Part shown: in pieces, positions 34,557-45,639 of the stretch
How the letters are laid out: every line of letters begins with the position of its first letter
How positions within the stretch are numbered: position 1 is the stretch's first letter
NCBI RefSeq assembly: GCF_041154485.1
Contig: NZ_AP028669.1
Coordinates: 5,373,001-5,437,000 of the forward strand
Direction: 5' to 3'
Length of the DNA: 64,000 bases
Source: Variovorax sp. V93
GTDB lineage: Bacteria; Pseudomonadota; Gammaproteobacteria; Burkholderiales; Burkholderiaceae_C
Notes under the pieces: generated by a model
Told to the model about the DNA's origin: nothing
What the model saw: only the letters and a program-made list of their open reading frames with translations
Database searches by the model: none
Position numbers and translations under genes: made by a program

Positions 34557-35885
34557 TCAAGGGCCGCCGAGCACCGTCGACGCCACCAGCCACACGTTGG
34601 CCGAGCTGATCACGCCGAACAGCCCCCAGGCCAGCAGCTTGACCAGCCTGCCGTTGGCAAAGCCGCCCATCAGCGCGCGGCTGCTCGTGAAGCGGATCAG
34701 CGGCCACATCGCGAACGGCAGCTGGAAGCTCAGCACCACCTGGCTCAGCACCAGCATCTTGCCCACGCCGCCATCGCCGAACCACCAGACCCCCAGGAAC
34801 GCCGGCCCGAGCGCCAGCCCCCGCGTGATCAGGCGGCGCTGCCAGCACGGGATCTTCAGGTCGAGAAAACCTTCCATGATGATCTGGCCCGCGATGGTGC
34901 CGGTGAAGGTCGAGCTCTGGCCCGAGGCCAGGAGCGCAATGCCGAACAGCGTGGCCGCCACCGCGCTGCCCACGATGGGCTCGATGAGCCGGTAGGCGTC
35001 GTCGATCTCGGTCACCTCCACATGGCCGGTGCTGTGGAAGGCGCTGGCCGCCAGCACCATGATGGCCGCGTTGACCAAAAGCGCGAGCGAGAGCGAGAAC
35101 ACCGCGTCGAAGGTGCAGAAGCGCACTGCCTCGCGCCGCGCCGCATCGCTGTCGGCCACCAGCCGGGTCTGCACGATGGACGAATGCAGGTACAGGTTGT
35201 GCGGCATCACGGTGGCGCCGACCACGCCGATCGCGAGGTACAGCGCGCCCGGCTGCTGCAGCCGCTCGAAGCTGGGCGCGAAGCCCATCGCCACGCCGAA
35301 CCAGTTGGGCTGCGACATCGCGAGCTCCACCACGAAGCAGCCCGCGATGGTGCCCACCAGCCCGAGCACGATCGCCTCGACGCGGCGGAAGCCCGCGCCC
35401 TGGAGCCCCAGCACGAGCAGCGTGTCGAACGCGGTGATGCCGATGCCGACCGGGATCGAGACGCCGAACAGCAGGTGCAATGCGAGCGCGCTGCCCAGCA
35501 CCTCGGCCAGGTCGCAGGCCACGATGGCCAGCTCCGCGCCCAGCCAGAGGAAGCGGCTCACGCGCGGCGAATAGTGCTCGCGGCAGGCGCGCGCCAGGTC
35601 TTTCTGCGCCACCAGCCCGAGCCGCACGCACAGCGTCTGCAGCAGCATCGCCGCGAGGCTCGCGAGCAGCACCACGAAGAGCAGGCCATAGCCGAAGCGC
35701 GACCCGGCCTCGATGTCGGTCGCCCAGTTGCCCGGGTCCATGTAGCCCACCGACACCAAGAGGCCGGGCCCCGCGTAGCGCAGCAGCTTCTTGCCGAAGG
35801 GCAGGTCCTGCGGGACCGCCACGCTACCCTTGACTTCAGAGGGACAGAACGGTGCGGTGGCCGTGCGGGGCAGGGGAAAGAACAT
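34557..35885 (-). CDS. mntH: Nramp family divalent metal (Mn2+/Fe2+) transporter
   Basis: A 442-residue membrane transporter with about eleven helices. The metal-coordinating motifs are D50-P-G-N53 in the first helix and M227-P-H-N230 in the sixth, diagnostic of the Nramp family and of transition-metal selectivity. It would import manganese or iron with protons. It is divergent from the ABM monooxygenase gene and convergent with the emfourin gene. I saw no clear MntR or Fur site upstream. The first 30 residues are a cytoplasmic extension of uncertain start. Confidence 0.9.
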   Translation of the reverse strand: MFFPLPRTATAPFCPSEVKGSVAVPQDLPFGKKLLRYAGPGLLVSVGYMDPGNWATDIEAGSRFGYGLLFVVLLASLAAMLLQTLCVRLGLVAQKDLARACREHYSPRVSRFLWLGAELAIVACDLAEVLGSALALHLLFGVSIPVGIGITAFDTLLVLGLQGAGFRRVEAIVLGLVGTIAGCFVVELAMSQPNWFGVAMGFAPSFERLQQPGALYLAIGVVGATVMPHNLYLHSSIVQTRLVADSDAARREAVRFCTFDAVFSLSLALLVNAAIMVLAASAFHSTGHVEVTEIDDAYRLIEPIVGSAVAATLFGIALLASGQSSTFTGTIAGQIIMEGFLDLKIPCWQRRLITRGLALGPAFLGVWWFGDGGVGKMLVLSQVVLSFQLPFAMWPLIRFTSSRALMGGFANGRLVKLLAWGLFGVISSANVWLVASTVLGGP

Positions 35886-35987
35886 GCGGGCGATGATAGG
35901 GTCGCGCGCGGGACCGCTGGCCGGGCGGCCGGTCTTTTAGATTCGACGGTCCCATTCCACACACATGCAACAACGGAGCTTTTTTCC

Positions 35988-36296
35988 ATGATCCACGTCG
36001 TCGCCGTCATCACCGCCAAGCCGGGCCAGCGCGCCAGCCTGCTCGAAGCCTTTGCCGCCAACCGCGCGGCCGTGCTGGCCGAGGAGGGTTGCATCGAATA
36101 CGGCGCCACGGTCGACGCCGCGGGCGTGCCTGCATCGAAGGCCAGCTTCGGGCCCGACACCTTCGTGGTGATCGAGAAATGGGAAACGCTGGCGCACCTG
36201 CAGGCCCACGCGGTGGCGCCGCACATGGCGGCCCACGGGGCGAAGACGAAGGAGCTGGTCCAGAGCAAGCTGATCCACGTGCTCGAGCCGGTCTGA
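35988..36296 (+). CDS. Antibiotic-biosynthesis-monooxygenase (ABM) domain protein, YgiN-like quinol monooxygenase
   Basis: A 102-residue dimeric alpha-beta barrel. It reads MIHVVAVITAKPGQRASLLEAF and later GCIEYGATVD, FVVIEKWETLAHLQAH, all typical of the ABM fold. CGGAG lies before the ATG. Small proteins of this type oxidise quinols or act as accessory monooxygenases; YgiN is the nearest characterised relative. It is a single-gene unit between the Nramp and lipoprotein genes. Confidence 0.85.
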   Translation: MIHVVAVITAKPGQRASLLEAFAANRAAVLAEEGCIEYGATVDAAGVPASKASFGPDTFVVIEKWETLAHLQAHAVAPHMAAHGAKTKELVQSKLIHVLEPV

Positions 36297-36356
36297 CGCG
36301 GCCGGTTTACGTCATGTTACTGTCGCGCCTCCAAACAACTCTGGAGGAGAAGAAAC

Positions 36357-36926
36357 ATGGCAAACAACCGCCTGCTCGGCGTTGTCCTCTGTGCGCTCGC
36401 CGTCCTGGCGACGGGTTGCGCATCGCCCAAGGCACCGCCCTACGCGCCGGACTACGCCGCGCTTGACCAGCTCAAGGCCTCGAAGCCTTCCACCGTCGCA
36501 GTGGTGAAGGTCGAGCCGACCGACCCCAACGCGCCCGTCAACAGGATCTCGCTGCGCGGAACCCGGCTGGATTCGCCCAGCGGCACCTTTGCCAAGTATC
36601 TCGAGGAAGCGCTGGTGCGCGACCTGAAGGAAGTCTCCGCATTCGATGCCAAGTCGCGCACGCGGCTCGATGCCCGGATCCTGGCCAACGACGTCAGCGT
36701 GGGGAACATCTCCACCGGCACGGGCGTGATGGAAGTGCAGATCGAGGTCACGCGCGAAGGCGTGCAGCGGCTGAAGAAGACCTACAAGGCCGACATCAGC
36801 TTCGAGTCCAGCTTCGCGGGCATGGTGGCCATTCCGGCCGGGCAGACGGCCTATCCGACGCTCGTTCGCGCGCTGCTGAAAAAGGTCTACACCGACCCGC
36901 AGTTCGCCGCCGCCATCGGCTCCTGA
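36357..36926 (+). CDS. Putative lipoprotein
   Basis: A 189-residue exported protein with a lipobox, LATGC, at about residue 21, so it should be lipid-anchored. The rest is a compact alpha/beta domain with FAKYLEEALVRDLKEVSAF and a beta-rich centre (VMEVQIEVTREG). I do not recognise a family. A second lipoprotein gene follows by 32 bp; the two share the idea of a small domain that accompanies 'ALVRDLK' / 'SIRDALR' helices and may form a pair. Periplasmic accessory role is the most that can be said. Confidence 0.75.
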   Translation: MANNRLLGVVLCALAVLATGCASPKAPPYAPDYAALDQLKASKPSTVAVVKVEPTDPNAPVNRISLRGTRLDSPSGTFAKYLEEALVRDLKEVSAFDAKSRTRLDARILANDVSVGNISTGTGVMEVQIEVTREGVQRLKKTYKADISFESSFAGMVAIPAGQTAYPTLVRALLKKVYTDPQFAAAIGS

Positions 36927-36958
36927 CGCCACCCGTTCGAAAAAAAAGGAAGACCAAC

Positions 36959-37552
36959 ATGTCCTTTTCCGGAACCGTCCGCATTGCGCTGGCGCTGGCC
37001 TTCGCCGCGGTGCTCGCAGGTTGCGCACACCCCATCTCGCTCAGCACCGAGGCGGCGCCGCCACAGCGCGTCGACACCTACCTGGTGCCGAAGAAGGTGG
37101 CCTATGCCATGAGCGATGCCGAGCGCGGCAAGCAGGCCATCACCCCCGGCGGCGGCGGCGACCGCATCAGCTACTACCCGTACCGCGACCTGGAAAAATC
37201 GATCCGCGATGCGCTTCGCGCGGTCTACCAGGACGTGGTCGTCATCCCCTCGGCGGCCGATGCCAGTGCCGTCAAGGCGTCGGGGGCAGCCTATGTGTTC
37301 ACGCCGGCGATCACGACCAGTTCCAGCTCCTCGTCGGTCCTCACCTGGCCACCCACGGAGTTCACCACCGAGATCGCCTGCACCGTGACCGATCCGGCCG
37401 GCGCGGAAATCACGCGGGTCAAGGCGACCGGCCGGGGTGCCGCGGAGTTCAGCGAGTTCAAGCACGACCTCGCGCTCTCCGCCAAGCGCGCATCGGCCGA
37501 GGTGGCGAACCAGCTGGCCAGCGAGATCCGCAGGAACGAGAAGCTGCGCTGA
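36959..37552 (+). CDS. Putative lipoprotein
   Basis: A 197-residue protein with a signal peptide and lipobox LAGC at about residue 21. The mature part contains YRDLEKSIRDALRAVYQDVVVIPS and a serine-rich strand (ITTSSSSSSVLTW). It resembles in outline the preceding lipoprotein, with which it forms a two-gene operon that ends at the strong terminator at 37576. I do not recognise its function; a component of an envelope complex or a trafficking accessory protein is possible. Confidence 0.75.
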   Translation: MSFSGTVRIALALAFAAVLAGCAHPISLSTEAAPPQRVDTYLVPKKVAYAMSDAERGKQAITPGGGGDRISYYPYRDLEKSIRDALRAVYQDVVVIPSAADASAVKASGAAYVFTPAITTSSSSSSVLTWPPTEFTTEIACTVTDPAGAEITRVKATGRGAAEFSEFKHDLALSAKRASAEVANQLASEIRRNEKLR

Positions 37553-37575
37553 ACCGCCCGGTGCCACGTCCATGA

Positions 37576-37601
37576 AAAAACGCGCCCGAGGGCGCGTTTT
37601 T
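37576..37601. terminator. Bidirectional Rho-independent terminator between lipoprotein and gapA genes
   Basis: CGCGCCC (37581-37587), a GA loop and GGGCGCG (37590-37596) form a strong stem, with an A-run on the left and a T-run on the right. It can end transcription from both convergent operons. Confidence 0.9.
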
Positions 37602-37622
37602 GTTGCCGGGTCCGCGAAGCTT

Positions 37623-40799
<3,177 letters not shown>

Positions 40800-40935
40800 G
40801 GGCGGTGGGCTTTCGGGGAATGTGGATTAGGGGGAACCCGCGATTTTACCGGCCTCGCTCCAACCCCCTCCTGCAGCGGCCAGAACACCCCACTGATGCT
40901 CTTTGGCGACACCCGGGCTGCTAGAGTTGTCACCC

Positions 40936-41316
40936 ATGCACGGGCTGCACCTCACCGCCGATCTCCACGACTGCCAATGCGCCATGCAATGGCTCACCGA
41001 CAAGGAGGCGCTCGGCGCCGTCTGCATCAAGGCGGCAACGGCCGCCGGGCTGCAGCCGGTGGGCAAGCTGGTCCATGGTTTTCCGGCCACGCCGCAAGGG
41101 CCGGGCGGCGTCACGGCCACCGTGCTGCTGGCCGAATCGCACCTGTGCATCCACACCTGGCCCGAACAGCGCGGCGCCACGCTCGACGTGTATGTGTGCA
41201 ACTTCGGCGGCGACCATTCGGCCAAGGCGCATGCGCTGATGGAATGCCTGGTCGCGCTGTTCCAGCCGCGCCACAGCGAGCGCAACGAACTGCTGCGCGG
41301 CAGCGTCGCCGCGTGA
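40936..41316 (+). CDS. speD: S-adenosylmethionine decarboxylase proenzyme
   Basis: A 126-residue class 1B enzyme that cleaves itself to form a pyruvoyl cofactor and makes decarboxylated AdoMet for spermidine. S68 in LLAESHLCIHTWPE is the self-cleavage site; H73 and C88 have the same spacing as in the short bacterial enzyme. The start MHGLHLTADLHDC is preferred over a longer frame. Its stop overlaps the GTG start of the nucleotidyltransferase gene by 4 bp. An aminopropyltransferase partner gene is not adjacent; the nearest is the membrane-anchored one at 48830-50374. Confidence 0.93.
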   Translation: MHGLHLTADLHDCQCAMQWLTDKEALGAVCIKAATAAGLQPVGKLVHGFPATPQGPGGVTATVLLAESHLCIHTWPEQRGATLDVYVCNFGGDHSAKAHALMECLVALFQPRHSERNELLRGSVAA

Positions 41317-42050
41317 GTGCCCCGGCTTCCGTGCGGGCGATGATCCTCGCGGCCGGCCGCGGCGAGCGCATGCGGCCGCTGACGGACACCACGCCCAAGC
41401 CGCTGCTCGAAGTGCGCGGCAAGCCGCTGATGCAATGGCCGATGGAGGCGCTGGCCGCCGGCGGCTTCACCGACCTGGTGGTCAACACCGCCTGGCTCGG
41501 CGAGAAGATCTCCAGCCGCTTCGGTCTCAATCCCTTGCTGAATGGGCATCCTGCGCTATCGATTTCCTACTCCGACGAAGGCCGCGATTTCGGCGAAGCG
41601 CTGGAAACGGCCGGCGGCATCGTGCGCGCGCTGCCCCGCCTGGGCGAGATTTTCTGGGTGGCGGCCGGCGACGTGTTCGCGCCGGATTTCGCCTTCGCGC
41701 AGGCCGCGGTGGACCGCTTCGCGGCCAGCGGCAAGCTGGCGCACCTGTGGCTGGTGCCGAACCCCGCGCACAACCCCAAGGGGGACTTCGGACTCTCCGC
41801 AGAAGGCCTGGCGCTCAACTCGGCGGCCGAGAAATACACTTTCTCGACCATTGGCCTCTACCGGGCCGCGCTCTTCGCGCCGCCTTACTGCGGCATCCCG
41901 GCCGGCAACCCGGCGGGCGCCAAAGCCCCGCTGGCCCCGATCCTGCGCGCCGCGATGGACAATGAACGCGTGAGCGCCGAGCTCTACGCCGGTCCCTGGA
42001 CCGACGTGGGAACGCCCGAACGGCTTCTTCAACTGAACACGCCAAGATGA
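41313..42050 (+). CDS. murU: Nucleotidyltransferase family protein, MurU-like N-acetylmuramate-1-phosphate uridylyltransferase
   Basis: A 245-residue sugar-1-phosphate nucleotidyltransferase. The catalytic P-loop MILAAGRGERMRPLTDTTPKPLLEVRGKP is split here as LAAGRGERMRPLT and PKPLLEVRGKP, and VAAGDVFAP carries the metal aspartate. Size matches MurU of the Pseudomonas recycling route that bypasses MurA. GTG is chosen because it overlaps the speD stop (GTGA). Its partner kinase AmgK is encoded 20 kb away at 62257-63351. Specificity (MurNAc-1-P versus another sugar) is inferred from family and size. Confidence 0.83.
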   Translation: MSAPASVRAMILAAGRGERMRPLTDTTPKPLLEVRGKPLMQWPMEALAAGGFTDLVVNTAWLGEKISSRFGLNPLLNGHPALSISYSDEGRDFGEALETAGGIVRALPRLGEIFWVAAGDVFAPDFAFAQAAVDRFAASGKLAHLWLVPNPAHNPKGDFGLSAEGLALNSAAEKYTFSTIGLYRAALFAPPYCGIPAGNPAGAKAPLAPILRAAMDNERVSAELYAGPWTDVGTPERLLQLNTPR

Positions 42051-43441
42051 CCTCAGAAGACCACCGGATCTACGCCGAGCGCCGCGCGCGCCTCGCCTCG
42101 CAACTGGGCAAGGACGGCATCGCCATCGTCCCGACCGCGCCCGAGCGCCAGCGCAACCGCGACAGCGACTTCCTGTTCCGGCACGACAGCTATTTCTATT
42201 ACCTGACCGGCTTCACCGAACCCAACGCCTGGCTGGTGCTCGCGGGCGACGGCCGCAGCATGCTGTTCTGCGCGCCCAAGGACCTGGAGCGCGAAATCTG
42301 GGACGGCTATCGCCTGGGCCCCGACGCGGCGCCCGCGCCGCTTGGCATCGACGAGGCCTTCTCGGTCGACGAGCTCGACGCCCGGCTGCCGAAGCTGCTC
42401 GAGAACAAATCGACCGTGTGGTTCCCGTTCGCGATCCACAAGGGCCTCGAAACCCGCGTCGACGGCTGGCTGCAGTCGGTGCGTGCACGCGTGCGCTACG
42501 GCGCGCTGTGCCCCGAGGAACTGCACGACCTGTGCGGTCCGCTCGACGAAATGCGCCTGGTGAAGGACGCGCACGAACAGGACATCATGCGGCGCGCCGC
42601 GCAGATCAGCGCGCGCGCCCACATCCGCGCGATGCAGCTGTCGGCGCGCATGCTGCGCGAAGGCAAGGACGTGCGCGAGTACCACCTCGACGCCGAGCTG
42701 CTGCACGAGTTCCGCCTGGGCGGCTCGCAGTACCCGGCCTACGGCTCGATCGTGGCGGCGGGCGCCAATGCCTGCGTGCTGCACTACCGCGCCGACGCCG
42801 CGCCGGTGCGCAATGGCGAACTGGTGCTGATCGACGCAGGCTGCGAACTCGACGGCTATGCCAGCGACATCACACGCACCTTCCCGGCCAACGGCAGGTT
42901 CAGCGGCCCGCAGCGCGCGCTGTACGACCTGGTGCTCGCGAGCCAGGACGCCTCGGCCGCGGTGACCAAGGCCGGCAACCGCTTCACGGACCCGCACGAT
43001 GCGGCGGTCAAGGTGCTGGCGCAGGGCATGCTCGACCTCGGCCTGCTCGATGCCGGCAAGGTCGGCAGCGTCGACGACGTGATCGACTCGCGCGCCTACT
43101 TCCAGTTCTACATGCACCGCACCGGCCACTGGCTCGGCATGGACGTGCACGACTGCGGCAGCTATGTCGAGCCCACGCAGGTGGGCGAGGTGAGCGAACG
43201 CAAGGACCCGCTGTCGAACGAAGTCATCAAGAACCGGCCGAGCCGCATCCTGCACCCCGGCATGGTGCTGACGCTGGAGCCCGGCATCTACGTGCGCCCC
43301 GCCGACGGCGTGCCCGAGCAGTTCCACAACATCGGCATCCGCATCGAGGACGACGCGATCGTCACGGCCACCGGCTGCGAACTCATCTCGCGCGGCGTGC
43401 CGGTGAAGGCGGACGAGATCGAGGTGCTGATGCGAGCGTGA
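42047..43441 (+). CDS. pepP: Xaa-Pro aminopeptidase (aminopeptidase P)
   Basis: A 464-residue M24 metallopeptidase of the pita-bread fold. Metal ligands appear in order: two aspartates in IDAGCELDGYASDITRTF, the histidine in TGHWLGMDVHDCG, and glutamates in TLEPGIYV and GIRIEDD. It removes N-terminal residues that precede proline. The ATG overlaps the MurU stop by 4 bp, and its own stop overlaps the GTG of the next gene. Its last 22 codons are duplicated 1.2 kb downstream (44611-44678), which is unusual and indicates a past recombination at this site. Confidence 0.93.
   Translation: MTSEDHRIYAERRARLASQLGKDGIAIVPTAPERQRNRDSDFLFRHDSYFYYLTGFTEPNAWLVLAGDGRSMLFCAPKDLEREIWDGYRLGPDAAPAPLGIDEAFSVDELDARLPKLLENKSTVWFPFAIHKGLETRVDGWLQSVRARVRYGALCPEELHDLCGPLDEMRLVKDAHEQDIMRRAAQISARAHIRAMQLSARMLREGKDVREYHLDAELLHEFRLGGSQYPAYGSIVAAGANACVLHYRADAAPVRNGELVLIDAGCELDGYASDITRTFPANGRFSGPQRALYDLVLASQDASAAVTKAGNRFTDPHDAAVKVLAQGMLDLGLLDAGKVGSVDDVIDSRAYFQFYMHRTGHWLGMDVHDCGSYVEPTQVGEVSERKDPLSNEVIKNRPSRILHPGMVLTLEPGIYVRPADGVPEQFHNIGIRIEDDAIVTATGCELISRGVPVKADEIEVLMRA
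43374..43441 (+). repeat. pepP 3' end, original copy of a 68-bp duplication
   Basis: This segment is repeated at 44611-44678 with 65 of 68 identities; the three differences all fall in third codon positions and keep the encoded residues. It includes the pepP stop codon and overlaps the GTG of the membrane gene. Confidence 0.9.
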
Positions 43442-44589
43442 GCACCGTCCGCAAGCGGCGTTCCAAACCGGTGGACGACCGCCCACCGTATTGGATGCAG
43501 CAGTGGCTGGTGCATCACAGGAAGTCTGGCCGCTTCGATGGGCATGAGTACTGCATCTACGACATCCACAAGCCCAAGGGCCCGCCGCTGTCCTCGGCCT
43601 GCGCGGAAGGCGTGATCTCGCGGATCGGCGATACCGCACTGGAACTGCGGGAGCCCGAGTCCGCCTTTTCTGGTTATGCGATCTGGTTCGGCCTGCTGGC
43701 CGCGGCGCCGATGGTGGCGCTGCTGTTCTACGCAGACATGCCCCGGTCCCTCTGGGGTGCGCTGCTTGCACTCTGCCTTGCCTGTGTGGGAGTGTGTGCC
43801 TCCGCTTTCGGGGCGCTCTGGATTTTCGCGACTTTCAAGGAACTGCTGGCCCCCACGCCGTTGAGCGTCGGTTTCCTGTGCGACCGGCTCAACCAGAGAC
43901 TGTGGTGGCACGACGGCGTGAAGGAACGGTGGGTGGCGTGGGACCGGATCCGTGTCGTCCATCGCCCAGGCTTCCCGGGGACGGAAAGCGTCGAGGCTCT
44001 GCGCCTGCTGGTACTGGATCAGGATGATTCACTCGTCTGCACATCGCCGCAAGGGACGAAACCATTGGCGTTCACGCTGCCCGCCTGGCGGGTCGGCCAT
44101 CGATGCGCGCGATCGCACAATCCCCACACCGAAGCGCGCAAGGCCGTCCTCGACTTCATTGCGGTGTTCATGCGCGAGGGCCGCGCATCGTTGCCTGCCA
44201 CCCGCTGGCGAACGCCAGCGAAGGACCTCGAAAGGCTGTTTCTGGATCTGGCTCACACATTGGATTTTTTCGCCGGTCCTCGCGCAAGCGCCTCGAGGAA
44301 TGCACGCGCCCTCTGCGCGGTGCTGATGGCGCTGGCCGCGCCCTTCCTGCTGCCGCCGCAATGGATGCACGCGCTGGCCGAGTTCCGGCGGCGGCCGGGC
44401 GAATGGTCGGCTGCCACCTTGCAGGCGGTCGGAATCGACCCTGGTTCGCCAGCAACCCACCTGGCCGCTCCTGCAGGCAGCCGGTCCTTGCACGCCCCTC
44501 TTGATCGGGAGCAGCGTACGCTGGCGTGGATCTGGATCGCCACGGCCTTCGCCACGTATCTCATCATCGGGTGGAAGATCATCCACTGA
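43438..44589 (+). CDS. Uncharacterised membrane protein inserted behind pepP
   Basis: A 383-residue protein I do not recognise. The GTG start overlaps the pepP stop (GTGA). Hydrophobic stretches lie at about residues 80-98 (YAIWFGLLAAAPMVALLFYA), 103-130 (LACVGVCASAFGALWIF), near 285-300 (ARALCAVLMALAAPFLLP) and at the C-terminus (IWIATAFATYLIIGWKII), giving about four helices with a cytoplasmic middle domain. A central WKERWVAWDRIRVVHRP-like region (VKERWVAWDRIRVV) is conserved in style with DUF6708/T6SS-adjacent membrane proteins, though that match is only a suspicion. Codon use is looser than in neighbours, and the gene is bracketed by pepP-tail copies, so it is probably acquired. Confidence 0.75.
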   Translation: MSTVRKRRSKPVDDRPPYWMQQWLVHHRKSGRFDGHEYCIYDIHKPKGPPLSSACAEGVISRIGDTALELREPESAFSGYAIWFGLLAAAPMVALLFYADMPRSLWGALLALCLACVGVCASAFGALWIFATFKELLAPTPLSVGFLCDRLNQRLWWHDGVKERWVAWDRIRVVHRPGFPGTESVEALRLLVLDQDDSLVCTSPQGTKPLAFTLPAWRVGHRCARSHNPHTEARKAVLDFIAVFMREGRASLPATRWRTPAKDLERLFLDLAHTLDFFAGPRASASRNARALCAVLMALAAPFLLPPQWMHALAEFRRRPGEWSAATLQAVGIDPGSPATHLAAPAGSRSLHAPLDREQRTLAWIWIATAFATYLIIGWKIIH

Positions 44590-44610
44590 GTCAGCGAAGG
44601 ATCTGTGCCA

Positions 44611-44678
44611 GCTGCGAGCTCATTTCGCGCGGCGTGCCGGTGAAGGCGGACGAGATCGAGGTGCTGATGCGAGCTTGA
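44611..44678 (+). repeat. Second copy of the pepP 3' end
   Basis: The final 22 codons and stop of pepP (encoding CELISRGVPVKADEIEVLMRA) are repeated here without the rest of the gene. All three differences from 43374-43441 are synonymous. The copy lies antisense to the end of the LysR gene and supplies its last 18 or so codons. Confidence 0.9.
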
Positions 44679-45594
44679 CGGCACGCTGAGACACCGGCGG
44701 CGGCGCATGCCGCGCCTGCAGGAAGTCGATGAACACCCGGAGCTTGCGCGGCATCTGCGCGCGGCTCGGGTGGTAGAGGTAGAAGCCCGGAAACGTGGGC
44801 CACCACGGCTCGAGCAGCGGCACCAGGCGGCCGCTTTCCAGGTCGCCGCGCACCGCGCCCTCGAAGGCCACCATGATGCCCGCGCCGTCGCGCGCGGCGG
44901 CCAGCAGCACATCGCCGTCGTTGCTGATCAGCGGACCGGCCACTTCGACGTCGAGCACGCGGCCGTCCTGCGCGTATTCCCAGCGATAGAGGGCCCCCGT
45001 GGTCAGGCGGTAGTTCAGGCACTGGTGCTCGCGCAGGTCCTCGGGCGTCTTTGGCAGCCTGCGCCCCGAGAGATAGCGCGGCGACGCGAGGGTCACCATG
45101 CGCTGCGGCCCGCCCACCGGCAGGGCCACCACGTCCTGCGCCAGGCTTTCGCCGAGCCGGATGCCGGCATCGAAGCCGCCTTCGACCAGGTCGATCATCC
45201 GGTTGTCGCAGACCAGCTCCAGCGTGATGTCGGGATAGGCCTCCGCAAAGTCCGCGAAGTGCGGGTTCAGCAGCAATTCGGCCGACACGCGCGCGACGTT
45301 CAGACGCAGCAGCCCGGCCGGCTTGTCGCGCGCCTCGTCCAGGCCTTCGACCGCCTGCGCGAGCGCGGCCAGCGCCGGCTGGGCGCCCTTGAGCAGTTGC
45401 TGGCCCAGTTCGGTCACGCCGACGCGCCGCGTGGTGCGGTCGAGCAGGCGCACGCCGAGCCGCCCCTCGAGCATGCGCACGGTCTGCGACAGGGCCGAGG
45501 GCGACACGCCCAGCTCTTGCGCGGCCCGCGTGAAGCTGGCGTGGTGCGCAATGCGTGCGAAGGCGGCAATGGCGGGGAGCAGTTCGGGCGACAT
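44620..45594 (-). CDS. LysR family transcriptional regulator
   Basis: A 324-residue regulator. The helix-turn-helix (ASFTRAAQELGVSPSALSQT) lies at about residues 18-37, and the effector domain follows with VEGGFDAGIRLGESLAQDVV. The last 18 or so residues (from KLASAPRS onward) are read from the antisense strand of the duplicated pepP tail, so the C-terminus was shaped by that duplication or by an ancestral overlap with pepP. It is on the same strand as the phytase-like gene upstream (45 bp). Its target is unknown. Confidence 0.88.
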   Translation of the reverse strand: MSPELLPAIAAFARIAHHASFTRAAQELGVSPSALSQTVRMLEGRLGVRLLDRTTRRVGVTELGQQLLKGAQPALAALAQAVEGLDEARDKPAGLLRLNVARVSAELLLNPHFADFAEAYPDITLELVCDNRMIDLVEGGFDAGIRLGESLAQDVVALPVGGPQRMVTLASPRYLSGRRLPKTPEDLREHQCLNYRLTTGALYRWEYAQDGRVLDVEVAGPLISNDGDVLLAAARDGAGIMVAFEGAVRGDLESGRLVPLLEPWWPTFPGFYLYHPSRAQMPRKLRVFIDFLQARHAPPPVSQRAVKLASAPRSRPPSPARRAK

Positions 45595-45639
45595 GCGCGG
45601 ATTATGAAGACGCGCTTCCGCCGGCCACTCGCGCTGGCG

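Noticed and set aside
43374..44678. Duplication as an IS target-site duplication
   Set aside because: The duplicated segment is 68 bp, far longer than IS target duplications, has synonymous differences, and no transposase is present.
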